A stretch of DNA of 64,000 nucleotides from Spirochaetota bacterium (GTDB taxonomy: Bacteria; Spirochaetota; UBA4802; JAGODF01): assembly GCA_029974015.1 (NCBI GenBank), contig JARKUF010000048.1, positions 1 through 64,000 of the forward strand, in the 5' to 3' direction. The translations under genes and the position numbers were made by a program. This document shows positions 33,900-43,625 of the stretch, piece by piece (within the stretch, counting starts at the first letter, position 1; every line of letters begins with the position of its first letter). A model generated the notes under the pieces. It saw only the letters and a program-made list of their open reading frames with translations, ran no database searches and had not been told where the DNA came from.

Positions 33900-34952
33900 A
33901 TGAAACAACAGGGCATCGACAAACCTCTTAATGAAAGGGAAGCCGCGGTTCTTCAGGCACTTGTATATGAATATATAACCACGGGTAAACCTGTGGGCTC
34001 CCGCTCCTTCGTGCAGAAATATTCATTCAATGTGTCGCCCGCCACTATGCGAAATATAATGTTCGACCTTGAGGCCGGAGGGTTTCTGCTACAGCCTCAC
34101 ACTTCGGCGGGGAGGATTCCCACCGACAAGGGCTATCGATATTACGTAGATTCCCTTCTGGACACATACGAGTATGTCCTTCATGAGAAGCTAAAAGTCC
34201 GGGAGGAGCTCATCGAGAAGGAGCTTCACCTGGACAGGGTGTTCTCGTCGGTGTCCAAAATGCTCTCTCTCGTGTCGAACTACGCCGGAATAATTCTCAC
34301 CCCCAAGCCCGATTTCACCGTGGTGAAGCACATAGAGCTCATCCCCCTCGACGATAACGAGATGGCCTTTGTCCTCATCACAAGAACAGGTATGGTCCTC
34401 ACGAAAAAGGTGAAGGTGTCCACGAAGGTCATTCAGGACGAAATCCGAAACTACTCGAGGTACCTCACCTCGGAGCTCTGCGGCTTTTCCCTTCTGGATG
34501 TAAAAAACGATGTGTTCAGCCGGCTCAGATCGGAGGCGGCAAACGACCGCCATAAAGAAATGGCCCTGGATATCGCCCAGCTTGCCCTTTCGGAAAGCGG
34601 TGAGCCGGACCTTTTCATCGACGGCATGGAAAACCTCCTGCATATACCCGAGATGATCGAGGCGGAACAGCTCAAGAAACTGCTTCACCTCATCGAGGAA
34701 AAGAAGGTCCTGCGCGGCATCATGGAGCGGAGCCTGGAGAAGGAAGGGGTCAGTACTCTCATCGGAGAGGAGATCGCCGAAGCGGAAGTTTCCGGATGCA
34801 GTATAGTCACCTCATCTTATAAAATGGGGAACAAGAAGGTGGGTGTCCTGGGGATCATAGGGCCCACGAGGATGGATTACGAGAAAGTTGTGCCCCTGGT
34901 GGATTATACCGGGAAGGTGGTGAGCGACTTTCTTACAAAGATGTCCAAATGA
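33900..34952 (+). CDS. hrcA: Heat-inducible transcription repressor HrcA
   Basis: 350 aa. The N-terminal winged helix reads LNEREAAVLQALVYEYITTG, KPVGSRSFVQKYSFNVSPAT and MRNIMFDLEAGGFLLQPHTS, followed by the family tag AGRIPTDKGYRYYVD. The C-terminal half carries the GAF-like dimerisation region and VLGIIGPTRMDYEKVVPLVD. It represses its own operon through the CIRCE at 33860. It is the first gene of the order hrcA-grpE-dnaK-dnaJ, separated from grpE by 337 nt of tandem palindromic repeats. Confidence 0.97.
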   Translation: MKQQGIDKPLNEREAAVLQALVYEYITTGKPVGSRSFVQKYSFNVSPATMRNIMFDLEAGGFLLQPHTSAGRIPTDKGYRYYVDSLLDTYEYVLHEKLKVREELIEKELHLDRVFSSVSKMLSLVSNYAGIILTPKPDFTVVKHIELIPLDDNEMAFVLITRTGMVLTKKVKVSTKVIQDEIRNYSRYLTSELCGFSLLDVKNDVFSRLRSEAANDRHKEMALDIAQLALSESGEPDLFIDGMENLLHIPEMIEAEQLKKLLHLIEEKKVLRGIMERSLEKEGVSTLIGEEIAEAEVSGCSIVTSSYKMGNKKVGVLGIIGPTRMDYEKVVPLVDYTGKVVSDFLTKMSK

Positions 34953-34962
34953 GTGATCTGCT

Positions 34963-35083
34963 ATGGGATTACCAAAAATTAATTTTTGGTAATCCCATGA
35001 TTTATTACTGTCGGCATATCTAGGACTTAGTTTTCCCCGCCCGCCGAAGGCGGGCGGGGAAAACCAAATTATTAGATATTGCC
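34963..35083 (+). repeat. Dispersed palindromic element, copy R7a (tandem pair, first)
   Basis: Full copy. The AT hairpin is a perfect 36-bp palindrome (34963-34998, ATGGGATTACCAAAAATT and its complement). Then linker TTACTGTCGGCATATCTAGG, GC hairpin (GTTTTCCCCGCCCGCC, GAA, GGCGGGCGGGGAAAAC) and end module ATTATTAGATATTGCC. It lies 10 bp after the hrcA stop. Confidence 0.85.
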
Positions 35084-35092
35084 AATATATTA

Positions 35093-35213
35093 TGGGGACC
35101 TCAATAAAAATTAATTTTTGGTAATCCCATGATTTGTAACTGTCGGCATATCCAGGACTTAGTTTTCCCCGCCCGCCGAAGGCGGGCGGGAAATCCAATT
35201 TATTAGAGGTTGC
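35093..35213 (+). repeat. Dispersed palindromic element, copy R7b (tandem pair, second)
   Basis: Direct repeat of R7a at a 130-bp offset, near identical over the AT hairpin right half, linker (GTAACTGTCGGCATATCCAG) and GC hairpin (CCCGCCCGCC, GAA, GGCGGGCGGG). Its AT hairpin has diverged on the left arm. R7a plus R7b fill most of the hrcA-grpE gap (34953-35289). Confidence 0.85.
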
Positions 35214-35289
35214 AATATATTATTGCAGTAAAGACCGCCGGTGCGAGGACAGAGTGCATAATGAAGATATAGAGGTGTGTGGACAGGCA

Positions 35290-35988
35290 ATGCAGAGAAA
35301 CGAGAACAACGACATTGATGAAAGAACCGGGCAGGGAACGTCCGCAGATGCACCCCGGGGGGGCGTTTTCGACGAAGAGAGGGGTTCCCCGTCCCCGGAG
35401 GGCGGCGAGGCCCCCGATGACACGGCGGGAGCCGACAACGACACCCTGAAAAAGCTTCTAGCCGAAGCCCGGGCCGAATCGGACAAAAGGGGGAAAGAAC
35501 TTGCGGAGCTGAAGGACCTGATGCAGAGGCGCCAGGCCGATTTTGAGAATTACAAGAAACGGGTCATCAAGAGCCAGGAAGAGGACAGAAAGTACGCGGT
35601 AAAGGACCTGGCCCTGGACATAATCACCGTGCACGACGATCTCCTCCGCGCCATCGAAGCGGCCGAGTCGGTGAAAAGCGGAGAGTCCCTCGAACAGTCC
35701 CACAGGTCCTTCGTCGACGGCGTGATGCTGATTTCGCGCATGATGATGGAAACTCTGGGAAAATACCATATCGAGGAGATTGATCATCTGAACATGGCCT
35801 TCGATCCTCAGTACAACGAGGCCGTAGAGATAGTTGCGAGCGACGAAGTTAAAGAAGACACAATCACGAAAATATATCGAAAGGGATTCAAACTGGACAA
35901 CCTGGTTCTTCGCTGCGCAAGGGTCCGGGTGTCGAGGCCGCCGGCCAGGGAGCAAAAAGAGCCGGCCGGCGAAGGCCGTACACAGTAG
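35290..35988 (+). CDS. grpE: Nucleotide exchange factor GrpE
   Basis: 232 aa from ATG 35290; GTG 35254, with GAGGA 4 nt upstream, is a serious alternative (244 aa). The first 60 residues are acidic and disordered. Then come the long coiled coil ([20 protein letters not shown]) and the beta-wing head domain with [27 protein letters not shown] and [20 protein letters not shown]. It releases ADP from DnaK. The 3' end is 41 nt before dnaK. Confidence 0.95.
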   Translation: MQRNENNDIDERTGQGTSADAPRGGVFDEERGSPSPEGGEAPDDTAGADNDTLKKLLAEARAESDKRGKELAELKDLMQRRQADFENYKKRVIKSQEEDRKYAVKDLALDIITVHDDLLRAIEAAESVKSGESLEQSHRSFVDGVMLISRMMMETLGKYHIEEIDHLNMAFDPQYNEAVEIVASDEVKEDTITKIYRKGFKLDNLVLRCARVRVSRPPAREQKEPAGEGRTQ

Positions 35989-36029
35989 GAAAAGAAAGGG
36001 CTATATTCAACGGTACAAGGAGACATACA

Positions 36030-37967
36030 ATGAGCAAGATTATCGGCATTGACCTGGGCACCACCAACTCGTGCGTCGCCGTCATGATGGGGGGTGAGCC
36101 CGTCGTGATACAGAATTCCGAGGGCCAGAGAACCACGCCCTCCATCGTAGCCTACACCGACAAGGGTGAAAGGCTCGTGGGCCAGGTGGCAAAAAACCAG
36201 ATTATTACCAATCCGGAGAACACTATCCGCTCGATCAAGCGCTTCATGGGGAGGTCCCTCTCCGAGGTGGGGGACGAGAAGCGGATGGTGCCGTATAACA
36301 TCCAGGATGATGGGAAGGGCGGCCTGAAGCTGCAAACCGTCGCCGGGGAGTTCACCCCCCAGGAGATATCCGCCCGGGTGCTCCAGAAGATGAAACAGAC
36401 CGCCGAGGACTTTCTTGGCGAGAAGGTGACACGGGCCGTCATCACCGTACCGGCGTATTTTAACGACTCCCAGCGCCAGGCCACGAAAGACGCGGGGCGG
36501 ATTGCCGGGCTCGAGGTGGAGAGGATCATCAACGAGCCCACGGCGGCTTCCCTTGCCTACGGCCTCGACAAGAAGGGCGTAAACGAGAAGATCGCCGTCT
36601 ACGACCTCGGTGGAGGCACTTTCGACGTTTCCATCCTCGAGCTTGGAGAGGGCGTTTTCGAAGTGAAATCCACCAATGGCAACACCCATCTGGGGGGAGA
36701 TGATTTCGACCAGCGCATCATGGAGTGGTTCATCGCCGAGTTCAAGAAGCAGACAGGCATTGACGTGTCCGGCGACAAGATGGCCCTCCAGCGCCTGAAG
36801 GAAGGTGCGGAGAAAGCGAAGATGGAGCTCTCAAGCAAAATGCAGACTGAGATCAACATCCCCTTCCTCACGGCGGACCAGAGCGGGCCGAAGCACTTCA
36901 TCATCACCATGACACGGGCCAAGTTCGAACAGCTTGCGGGCGACCTCATCGAGTCGACGAAGGACCCATGCCTGCGGGCCCTCGAGGACGCGGGCCTCAC
37001 TCCGGGCGACATCGACGAGGTGATCCTGGTGGGCGGCTCCACGCGTATCCCCGCCGTCCAGGAGCTGGTGAAGCGCATTTTCGGGAAGGAACCCCACAGG
37101 GGAGTGAACCCGGACGAGGTGGTGGCCGTTGGGGCCGCCATTCAGGGGGGTGTCCTCGCCGGAGACGTCCACGACGTACTCCTCCTGGACGTGACGCCCC
37201 TTTCCCTTGGAATTGAGACTCTGGGAGGCGTGATGACGCGCCTGATAGAGCGCAACACCACCATTCCTACAAAGAAGAGCCAGGTTTTCTCCACGGCGTC
37301 GGACAACCAGCCCGCCGTGTCGATCCATGTGCTCCAGGGAGAGAGGGAATTGGCAAACCAGAACAGGACCCTGGGACGTTTCGACCTGGTGGGGATACCC
37401 CCGGCGCCCCGCGGCGTTCCTCAGGTCGAGGTGTCCTTCGACATAGACGCCAACGGCATCGTCCATGTGTCGGCGAAGGACCTTGGCACAGGCAAGGAGC
37501 AGAAGATCCGCATTGAATCATCCAGCGGCCTTAACGAGGATGAGATCAAGAAGATGGTCAGGGACGCCGAGTCCCACGCCGAGGAGGACAAAAAGCTGCG
37601 CCAGGTCATCGAGGCGCGAAACGAGGCGGACACCCTCATCTATTCCATAGAGAAGATGTTAAAAGACAACGCGGACAAGGTTGACGCGTCGGAGAAACAG
37701 CGCATTGAGACGGAAATAGAGGGGCTTAGAAAAGCGATGGAGACCGACGATCTCAACGCGATTAAAGAGGCGAAGGGCAAGCTGGAGCAGGCGTCCCATT
37801 CCTTTGCCGAAAGGATATACAAGGAAGCGTCGGCCCAGCAGCAGGCCCAGCAGCCGGGAGGCGGTCCTGAGTCTGCCCCGGGAGGAGGGGCCGGCGGCCA
37901 GGGTGAAAACGTATACGACGCCGATTACGAAGTTGTGGACGACGATAAGAAGGAAGGCGGCAGATAA
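36030..37967 (+). CDS. dnaK: Molecular chaperone DnaK (Hsp70)
   Basis: 645 aa, full family length. ATPase motifs: [71 protein letters not shown]. The substrate-binding domain and helical lid follow, with a Gln/Gly-rich linker and the conserved acidic tail YEVVDDDKK. It works with GrpE and DnaJ encoded on either side; dnaJ starts 18 nt later. Induced by heat through the upstream CIRCE. Confidence 0.99.
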   Translation: MSKIIGIDLGTTNSCVAVMMGGEPVVIQNSEGQRTTPSIVAYTDKGERLVGQVAKNQIITNPENTIRSIKRFMGRSLSEVGDEKRMVPYNIQDDGKGGLKLQTVAGEFTPQEISARVLQKMKQTAEDFLGEKVTRAVITVPAYFNDSQRQATKDAGRIAGLEVERIINEPTAASLAYGLDKKGVNEKIAVYDLGGGTFDVSILELGEGVFEVKSTNGNTHLGGDDFDQRIMEWFIAEFKKQTGIDVSGDKMALQRLKEGAEKAKMELSSKMQTEINIPFLTADQSGPKHFIITMTRAKFEQLAGDLIESTKDPCLRALEDAGLTPGDIDEVILVGGSTRIPAVQELVKRIFGKEPHRGVNPDEVVAVGAAIQGGVLAGDVHDVLLLDVTPLSLGIETLGGVMTRLIERNTTIPTKKSQVFSTASDNQPAVSIHVLQGERELANQNRTLGRFDLVGIPPAPRGVPQVEVSFDIDANGIVHVSAKDLGTGKEQKIRIESSSGLNEDEIKKMVRDAESHAEEDKKLRQVIEARNEADTLIYSIEKMLKDNADKVDASEKQRIETEIEGLRKAMETDDLNAIKEAKGKLEQASHSFAERIYKEASAQQQAQQPGGGPESAPGGGAGGQGENVYDADYEVVDDDKKEGGR

Positions 37968-37984
37968 CAGGAGCGGGAAAAATT

Positions 37985-39091
37985 TTGGCTGCGAAAAGGG
38001 ATTACTATGAAATTCTGGGGATCCAGAAAAACGCCTCCGAAGAGGAGATAAAACAGGCGTACAGAAAGCTTGCCCTGAAATACCACCCCGACAGGAACAA
38101 GGGTAATCCCGAGGCGGAGGACAAGTTCAAAGAGGCCACGGAGGCCTACGAAATTCTCCGGGACCCGAAGAAGCGGGCCTCCTACGATAAGTTTGGCCAC
38201 GAGGGCGTGGCGGGCTTCGAAGGCTTCGGCCGGGGGGCCTACACCGATTTCGCGGACATCTTTGGCGACTTCGATCTGGGGGACATCTTCGAGGGCTTCT
38301 TCGGCGCCGGTTTTGGCGGCGGGGCCCGGCAGAAGCGTCCCCGCCGCGGTTCCGACATACAGTATGATCTCACCATCGACCTTGAGGACGCCGCCCAAGT
38401 CAAGGAAGTGCAGATAGAAGTGCCCAGGAGCGAGAGTTGCGCCGCCTGCGGCGGAAGCGGTTCCGCCGCGGGGACCAAGCTCTCCGTGTGCCCCCTCTGT
38501 AATGGCACGGGGCAGATACGCCAGACACAGGGCTTCTTTTCCATCTCCCAGAGCTGCTACAAGTGCAAGGGGACAGGGAAGATCATCACCAACCCATGCA
38601 GGACCTGCGGCGGCTCGGGGCTTACCATGAAGAAGCGTAAGATTACCGTGAAAATCCCCGCCGGCGTGGAATCCGGTTCGCGCCTGAAAATTTCCGGGGA
38701 AGGGGAACAGGGCCCCAATGACGGGGGCCGCGGCGACCTTTACGTGATGATCCACATCCGAAAACATCCTGTCTTCGAGCGGCACGGCAACGATATTCTC
38801 AATGTTGTAGACCTCTCCTTTCCCCTGGCCTGCCTTGGGGGTGAGATAGAGGTGCCCACCATCCTCGGGAAGAAGGCGAAGATGAAGATACCCCCAGGTA
38901 CGGAAAATGGCCATATCTTCCGCCTGAAGGGTAATGGCATTCCCTACCTCGGGTCATATGGCCGCGGTGACCAGCTTGTAAAAGTCAATATCTACGTTCC
39001 GAAAAAACTCACGCCCAGACAGAAGGAACTTCTCGCCGAGTTCGCCAAACTCGACACGGAAAACATGGGTACGCCCTACGGCGGAAATTGA
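37985..39091 (+). CDS. dnaJ: Chaperone protein DnaJ (Hsp40)
   Basis: 368 aa. The J domain ([20 protein letters not shown] ... HPDRN) is at the extreme N-terminus, so the TTG at 37985 (AGGAG 11 nt upstream) is the only workable start. A Gly/Phe region ([20 protein letters not shown]) follows, then four zinc-binding repeats [27 protein letters not shown] and CRTCGGSGL, then the substrate-binding C-terminal domains. Type I DnaJ, complete. The rare start codon may keep its level below DnaK. Confidence 0.98.
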   Translation: MAAKRDYYEILGIQKNASEEEIKQAYRKLALKYHPDRNKGNPEAEDKFKEATEAYEILRDPKKRASYDKFGHEGVAGFEGFGRGAYTDFADIFGDFDLGDIFEGFFGAGFGGGARQKRPRRGSDIQYDLTIDLEDAAQVKEVQIEVPRSESCAACGGSGSAAGTKLSVCPLCNGTGQIRQTQGFFSISQSCYKCKGTGKIITNPCRTCGGSGLTMKKRKITVKIPAGVESGSRLKISGEGEQGPNDGGRGDLYVMIHIRKHPVFERHGNDILNVVDLSFPLACLGGEIEVPTILGKKAKMKIPPGTENGHIFRLKGNGIPYLGSYGRGDQLVKVNIYVPKKLTPRQKELLAEFAKLDTENMGTPYGGN

Positions 39092-39168
39092 CCCGTTTCA
39101 GGGTCCACAGAGGGGGCCCCCTGTAACCTGGTTGACAGGGACGTTCCTCATCTGGTAAGGAACTCCCC

Positions 39169-40050
39169 ATGCTGGATCAGCGCGTTGAAATAAGGTTTTC
39201 CCTCGTATTCTGGCTTTCCTTCATGCTCCACCTGGCGCTCCTCCTCGGGGTCGTCATCTATCAGCATGACCCTTCAGATTTTTTCACCGGTTCAAACCGC
39301 ATTTCCCGCAGCTCCGGCGGGGCTTCCCGGGACGTCATCGTCAATATCAACGAGGACAATGTAAAGATCCATACCCGTACCACCCTCCTTTCCGAGAAGG
39401 ACTCCTCGGCGAGGGGATACATCACCCGCGACAAGGGAGACCGGTGGTTGAACAATTCCCTGGAATTCATCCTCAAAAAGGGGCAACAGGGCCCGAAGAG
39501 TTCCGGCCGGGAGAAACAGAAAAAAAAGAGGGAGGATATACTCCTTACGGAGCTCAACGAAATCGCGGTGTTTCTCTCGAATTATGACTACAACCCCATG
39601 AGCCAGTGGGGGCAAGGGGGGGCCGGCAGTTTATCTACGATCCCGGACAGGACCAATATCAGCCTCCAAAACGCCATTTTTTACTCAAATGAGGGGCATT
39701 TTTCCTTCAACACGAAGCTTTTCAAAAATGCAAAATACTTCACCAGTATGAAAAAAAAGATCGCATCCAACTGGTATCCCCCCATCATCGCCAACGCGAT
39801 AATTCCCGGATATGCCCCGGGGTACATGCGCATCCAGGCGATCCAGAGCCAGTTCGTAAAGCTGTATTTTGTCATGGACCGTTCCGGTGAGGTCCTGGAC
39901 GTCAAAATAGTCGATTCAATGCGCCATAAGGTCCTGGACGATTCATGCGTGGATGCCGTGAAGCTGTCCCGTAATTTCGGGCATGTGCCGGATGACATCC
40001 AGGGTGAAAGAATCGTCATCCGCTTCATCTTCGGATACTTCGTCCGCTAA
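39169..40050 (+). CDS. TonB-family protein
   Basis: 293 aa. One N-terminal membrane anchor (LVFWLSFMLHLALLLGVVIY) is followed by a periplasmic region rich in Ser/Lys (about 30-130), less Pro-rich than classical TonB. The C-terminal TonB-like domain (about 200-290) reads VKLYFVMDRSGEVLDVKIVD, MRHKVLDDSCVDAVK and NFGHVPDDI, as in many 'energy transducer TonB' C-termini. No ExbB, ExbD or TonB-dependent receptor is near, so a general envelope role is equally possible. Start supported by AAGGA 7 nt upstream. It follows dnaJ after 77 nt. Confidence 0.8.
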   Translation: MLDQRVEIRFSLVFWLSFMLHLALLLGVVIYQHDPSDFFTGSNRISRSSGGASRDVIVNINEDNVKIHTRTTLLSEKDSSARGYITRDKGDRWLNNSLEFILKKGQQGPKSSGREKQKKKREDILLTELNEIAVFLSNYDYNPMSQWGQGGAGSLSTIPDRTNISLQNAIFYSNEGHFSFNTKLFKNAKYFTSMKKKIASNWYPPIIANAIIPGYAPGYMRIQAIQSQFVKLYFVMDRSGEVLDVKIVDSMRHKVLDDSCVDAVKLSRNFGHVPDDIQGERIVIRFIFGYFVR

Positions 40051-40115
40051 AAAAGGCCGACTTACCCCGCGGGCCATTCTTCTGAAGCTAAGCTGGAAAG
40101 CTGATTTTTGTTACA

Positions 40116-40191
40116 GCCATCAAGGGCAGTCGTAAAAACCAGGATTGTCCGCCCGCCGCAGTCGAAGGAAAACCTGATCATTAGAAGTCGC
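40116..40191 (+). repeat. Dispersed palindromic element, copy R8 (partial)
   Basis: The left side has the alternative end module (CAAGGGCAGTCGTAAAAACC) and the right side CCTGATCATTAGAAGTCGC. The GC hairpin between them (GTCCGCCCGCC ... GAAGGAAAAC) has lost pairing on its right arm, so this is a decayed copy. AT hairpin absent. Confidence 0.65.
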
Positions 40192-40304
40192 TTTAATTTT
40201 AAGGGCTTCCCTTAAGAAATTCAATATTTTCTTCGACAATAGAAACAGGCGGTCAAAGATTTGCGGCCTGGTCGTCCGCCTAAATACCTGGCCGTTAGGA
40301 GGTT

Positions 40305-40326
40305 CCCGGCCGCGGCTGCGGCCGGG
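40305..40326 (+). other. GC-rich hairpin before the metallophosphoesterase gene
   Basis: CCCGGCCGC (40305-40313), loop GGCT, GCGGCCGGG (40318-40326): a perfect 9-bp stem 34 nt upstream of the start. No T-tract follows, so a terminator is unlikely; a leader or attenuation structure is possible. The 310-nt gap 40051-40360 holds this and R8. Confidence 0.5.
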
Positions 40327-40360
40327 CGGCCGTCCCTTGTCGAGGACCTGTTCCAATTCT

Positions 40361-41473
40361 ATGATGAAATTACTGCTTGTATCGGACCTGCATATCGGCT
40401 GCAGGAACGGCGAGGTGCCCATCGGCGATGAGGTGAGGATAGTCACGCTTAAAAGAATCGCGGCCCTGGCGCGGGAACACGACGCCCTCCTCGTTGCCGG
40501 CGACCTTCTGGAGGGAAAAAGTGTCCGGGACGAGGATATAGAAACGGTGGCCCGGGAGTTTCTACGGATCACCGAAAAGGGGATACCTGTCCTGTACACT
40601 CCCGGGGAGGGAGAGATGGGGGGGGGTGCGGTCGTTCCTCCGTTCCTGGAGAACCTTAACGCCACAAAGGTTTTTAGCGAGCCTCCGGGCGGGGAGCCGT
40701 TCCGTTTGGAAAAGGAGGGGCAGTGCCTTTTCGTATACGGCATCCCGGCCTTGCCAGGCTCCAGAATCACGTCCCTAAGGCGCTCCCTGGACGGTGGGTT
40801 CCATCTGGGGCTTTTCCACGCCGAGCTGGTCCTTTCGGGAGGGCTCCCCGGTTCGGCGGCGATGATAATCGACAGAGAAACGATAAAAAAACCGCGCTTC
40901 GATTTTTACGCCCTGGGGCGTCATCATCATTTCAAGCTTTTTAAACACAATGGCAGGGTGATAGGGGCATATCCGGGATCTTCCGAGGCGGTTTCCTTTG
41001 CGGAGACGGGAGACCGATACGTCCTGTCCCTCATCGTGGAGGGTGATGAGCTGGTCCAGATTAAACGCTTCACGGTGAACTCCGTTAGCGTTGAAGAGAT
41101 GGTTTTCGACTGCGCCGCAGTGGAAAATTCTGACGCCCTCATGGGAATGCTTGAGGAAGGAAGGTCCAACCAGAAGGTCCTGCGTCTTTCCCTGTCAGGG
41201 CGGCGCGAATTCCCCCTCGACTATGCACTCCTTATGAATTTCAGAAAGAAGTATCACGCCTTTTCGGTGAACGACATGTCCGACCCCGCTCTGGCGGTCC
41301 TGGCCAGGGAAGGGGCTGGGGAGGATTCTTTGCGCGGGGAGTTTTTCACGCTCCTTTCAGAGGAATTAGAGGCCGGGCGGATTCCACCATCGATATCTCG
41401 GGACGGCCTCGCCAGGGCGATAACGGGCCTCGTGAAGAAGGGAAGCTGCGAGTTGGAGGAATGGCCGTGCTGA
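40361..41473 (+). CDS. Metallophosphoesterase, SbcD/Mre11/YhaO-like
   Basis: 370 aa from ATG 40361 (a TTG at 40337 opens the same frame). Calcineurin-like core: LLLVSDLHIGC, LLVAGDLLEGK, then LYTPGEGEMGG where PGNHD is expected, LGLFHAEL and YALGRHHHFK near the GHxH positions. The first two motifs and the last His cluster are kept, but the Asn-His pair is altered, so nuclease activity is uncertain. It overlaps the SMC-like ATPase gene by 13 nt, the classic arrangement of SbcD/SbcC or YhaO/YhaN pairs that process DNA ends. Confidence 0.85.
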   Translation: MMKLLLVSDLHIGCRNGEVPIGDEVRIVTLKRIAALAREHDALLVAGDLLEGKSVRDEDIETVAREFLRITEKGIPVLYTPGEGEMGGGAVVPPFLENLNATKVFSEPPGGEPFRLEKEGQCLFVYGIPALPGSRITSLRRSLDGGFHLGLFHAELVLSGGLPGSAAMIIDRETIKKPRFDFYALGRHHHFKLFKHNGRVIGAYPGSSEAVSFAETGDRYVLSLIVEGDELVQIKRFTVNSVSVEEMVFDCAAVENSDALMGMLEEGRSNQKVLRLSLSGRREFPLDYALLMNFRKKYHAFSVNDMSDPALAVLAREGAGEDSLRGEFFTLLSEELEAGRIPPSISRDGLARAITGLVKKGSCELEEWPC

Positions 41474-43623
41474 TAAGGGAATGCACCGCCTCCAAACCGG
41501 GACTTTTCACGAACCGTCTTTTCACTTTCGAAGAGAGGCTCAATGTAATTCTTGGCAGGAACAATTCCGGCAAATCCCTCCTCGCCAGGGCCATCGTGGA
41601 TCTCCTCCATGGGCCCCGGCCGGGGGTGGGCCTTATGGACGGGAGCGCATGGGACAGCCTATACCTTGAAGCGGTGTTTTCCAATTCCCGGGGAGACTTC
41701 AGGTTCATCAGAAACGGCCTCAGGTCCCTCGCCATAAGGCGCCCCGGGGACGAGGAGAAAGATATCTGGGCCCGCGATTTCGAAGGAAACGGGGAAGGCC
41801 CCGCCATCGAAGCAGCCCTGGAATCCCTGGAAGGGTGGAAGGGGCTCCTTGAATTTTACCGCCTTTTCGAAGGGGCGTCCCTTTCGAGTCTCTGCTATCT
41901 TCCTTCGCCTGCTGACACGGCCCACGCCGTGGCGGAGAGGTACGCTGATTTACAGAGGGTTTTTGTCGACGACGGCGCCGGGTTTTACCGGATATACCTT
42001 TCCCTGGCCGGGCAATTCGGAGATGAGGGTCCGGGGAAATGGGTGAAGGGCGGCATAGTCCAGGAGGTCCTAAACGGCGAAAGCGAACTGAGGCGCCTTG
42101 AAAAGCGAATGGAGATTATCGACCTGGAGTATTCTAAACACGATAAGCTCATCAGGGAAAGAAGGGACCTGGAGGGTTCTATAAAAGAAAAAAGGGAAGA
42201 GATGGGACGCCTCAAAAGACACCGGGAAATCGGGGAAAATGTCCTCGCCCGCCAGCAGCGCCTCGCCGAAATCGAGGTTTCTATTGGAGAGCGGGAACGT
42301 GAGGCCGCCGAGGAGGAGAGGAAGAAAGCGGAGATCGAAAACCTGACCGCGAAGGCCCTCGATCTCTTCCCCCAATTCAGGGAGTTTAACGAAACCCAGA
42401 GGGGGAACCTCAGGAAGATTCAGGACCTTTACAGGGAACTTCGGGACGCAAACGAAGAGCTCAGCAGGAAGATGTCGGGCATATCATCGAGGAAAAAGAT
42501 AATAAAAAGCGTCGTCCTCTCCATGAATATTGCCTCCCTCTTCGCGGTGATCATGGTTTACGGGGAGATACTGCTCCGTGTGGAACCGGGAAGAAAGCAC
42601 CTCTTAATAACGGCCCTCATGGTCTTCGCCCTGGCCGGTGTGGTGTTCCTTCTCGCCTACGGAATCGGGACGGGGCGCGGGAGGGCCCTGGCGGACCTCG
42701 CCCTCAGGGTCGAGGACCTGGAAGGCAGGGTGGAGGTGCTCCTTCGGGAGAACAATGTAAAAATTTCTGAATATCGAATGGAGACCCTTTACGAGTTCCT
42801 TCTCCAGTATTTCGAGGAATACAGCGAGTTCACCGAAATGCAGATGGATGTCCTTAAATTGAGTAGCGCTCTACGGGGGCAGGAATATCTTGACCGGCTG
42901 AAGGAAGAGCTTGGCGAATTGGAAGCCGAGAAGGAACGGCTCCAAACAGGCGTGAGGGAGGACCTGGCGCTCCTGGGATACGGAGGAGAGGCCGGAGAAA
43001 CGGCCGCCGTGACCCTCGACCATATTTTCGCGACGGAAAAGGCCATAGAGGCCCTGGCCCGGGACATTCAGGAGGACGAGAAGGTCCTTGAACGGATCGC
43101 GGGGGAGATCAAAAATACCGGCTTTCAAAGCGATGAGAAGCAGGGTCTGCTGGAACGGAAAGGAGAACTTGTCCGGTCCCTCAAAGAGTTGAATGCGCAT
43201 CGGGAAATGATGGAATACCTGTACGGGTTGTTCAATGAAGCCGTGAAAGCCCGGTGGAAAAGGCAGACGGAAAAGCTCATCAACCGTTCAAGTGAGATTT
43301 TCCACGCCCTGACGGACAAACAATATATTTCCAGGATCGACCCGGCCCACTTCAGGGCCCTTCTGGAGGAGGGCGATATTCAGGGGGTCCATCAGAACAT
43401 CCTTCACCTCCAGCATCTTTCACTTAAACTTGCCATGACGGATTTTTTAATTGACTTGGACCGGCCGCTCCCCCTCATAATAGACGATCCCTTCCTCTTC
43501 ATGGACGATGTCAGGATTTCCCGCCTCAGGGAAATCCTGGATGAGATCTCCGAATCGAGGCAGGTCATCGTTTTTACGCACATTAGCGTTCCTAACCAGT
43601 GGGGGAGAGTGTTGGAAATCTGA
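41461..43623 (+). CDS. SMC/RecF-type AAA ATPase with central transmembrane hairpin (YhaN-like)
   Basis: 720 aa. The N-terminal half-site has RLNVILGRNNSGKSLLARAI (Walker A); the C-terminal half-site has LPLIIDDPFLFMDDVRISRL (Walker B) and VIVFTHI. Between them lie two coiled-coil arms (about 195-330 and 430-590) interrupted by two hydrophobic helices, ASLFAVIMVYGEILL and LLITALMVFALAGVVFLLAYGI (about 355-400), which would anchor the arm tip in the membrane. B. subtilis YhaN-like proteins have comparable architecture. Partner of the overlapping metallophosphoesterase. Confidence 0.85.
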   Translation: MAVLIRECTASKPGLFTNRLFTFEERLNVILGRNNSGKSLLARAIVDLLHGPRPGVGLMDGSAWDSLYLEAVFSNSRGDFRFIRNGLRSLAIRRPGDEEKDIWARDFEGNGEGPAIEAALESLEGWKGLLEFYRLFEGASLSSLCYLPSPADTAHAVAERYADLQRVFVDDGAGFYRIYLSLAGQFGDEGPGKWVKGGIVQEVLNGESELRRLEKRMEIIDLEYSKHDKLIRERRDLEGSIKEKREEMGRLKRHREIGENVLARQQRLAEIEVSIGEREREAAEEERKKAEIENLTAKALDLFPQFREFNETQRGNLRKIQDLYRELRDANEELSRKMSGISSRKKIIKSVVLSMNIASLFAVIMVYGEILLRVEPGRKHLLITALMVFALAGVVFLLAYGIGTGRGRALADLALRVEDLEGRVEVLLRENNVKISEYRMETLYEFLLQYFEEYSEFTEMQMDVLKLSSALRGQEYLDRLKEELGELEAEKERLQTGVREDLALLGYGGEAGETAAVTLDHIFATEKAIEALARDIQEDEKVLERIAGEIKNTGFQSDEKQGLLERKGELVRSLKELNAHREMMEYLYGLFNEAVKARWKRQTEKLINRSSEIFHALTDKQYISRIDPAHFRALLEEGDIQGVHQNILHLQHLSLKLAMTDFLIDLDRPLPLIIDDPFLFMDDVRISRLREILDEISESRQVIVFTHISVPNQWGRVLEI

Positions 43624-43625
43624 AC

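Noticed and set aside
35808-38914. Long minus-strand open frames opposite dnaK and dnaJ (293 and 329 codons), and a 351-codon plus frame opposite argJ (27842-28897)
   Set aside because: They mirror the codon structure of highly conserved genes on the other strand, have no recognisable domains and no ribosome binding sites; shadow frames of GC-rich genes.
39106-39137. Terminator plus TTGACA promoter between dnaJ and the TonB-like gene
   Set aside because: The GGGGG/CCCCC hairpin lacks a T-tract and no acceptable -10 hexamer lies 16-18 nt after TTGACA.
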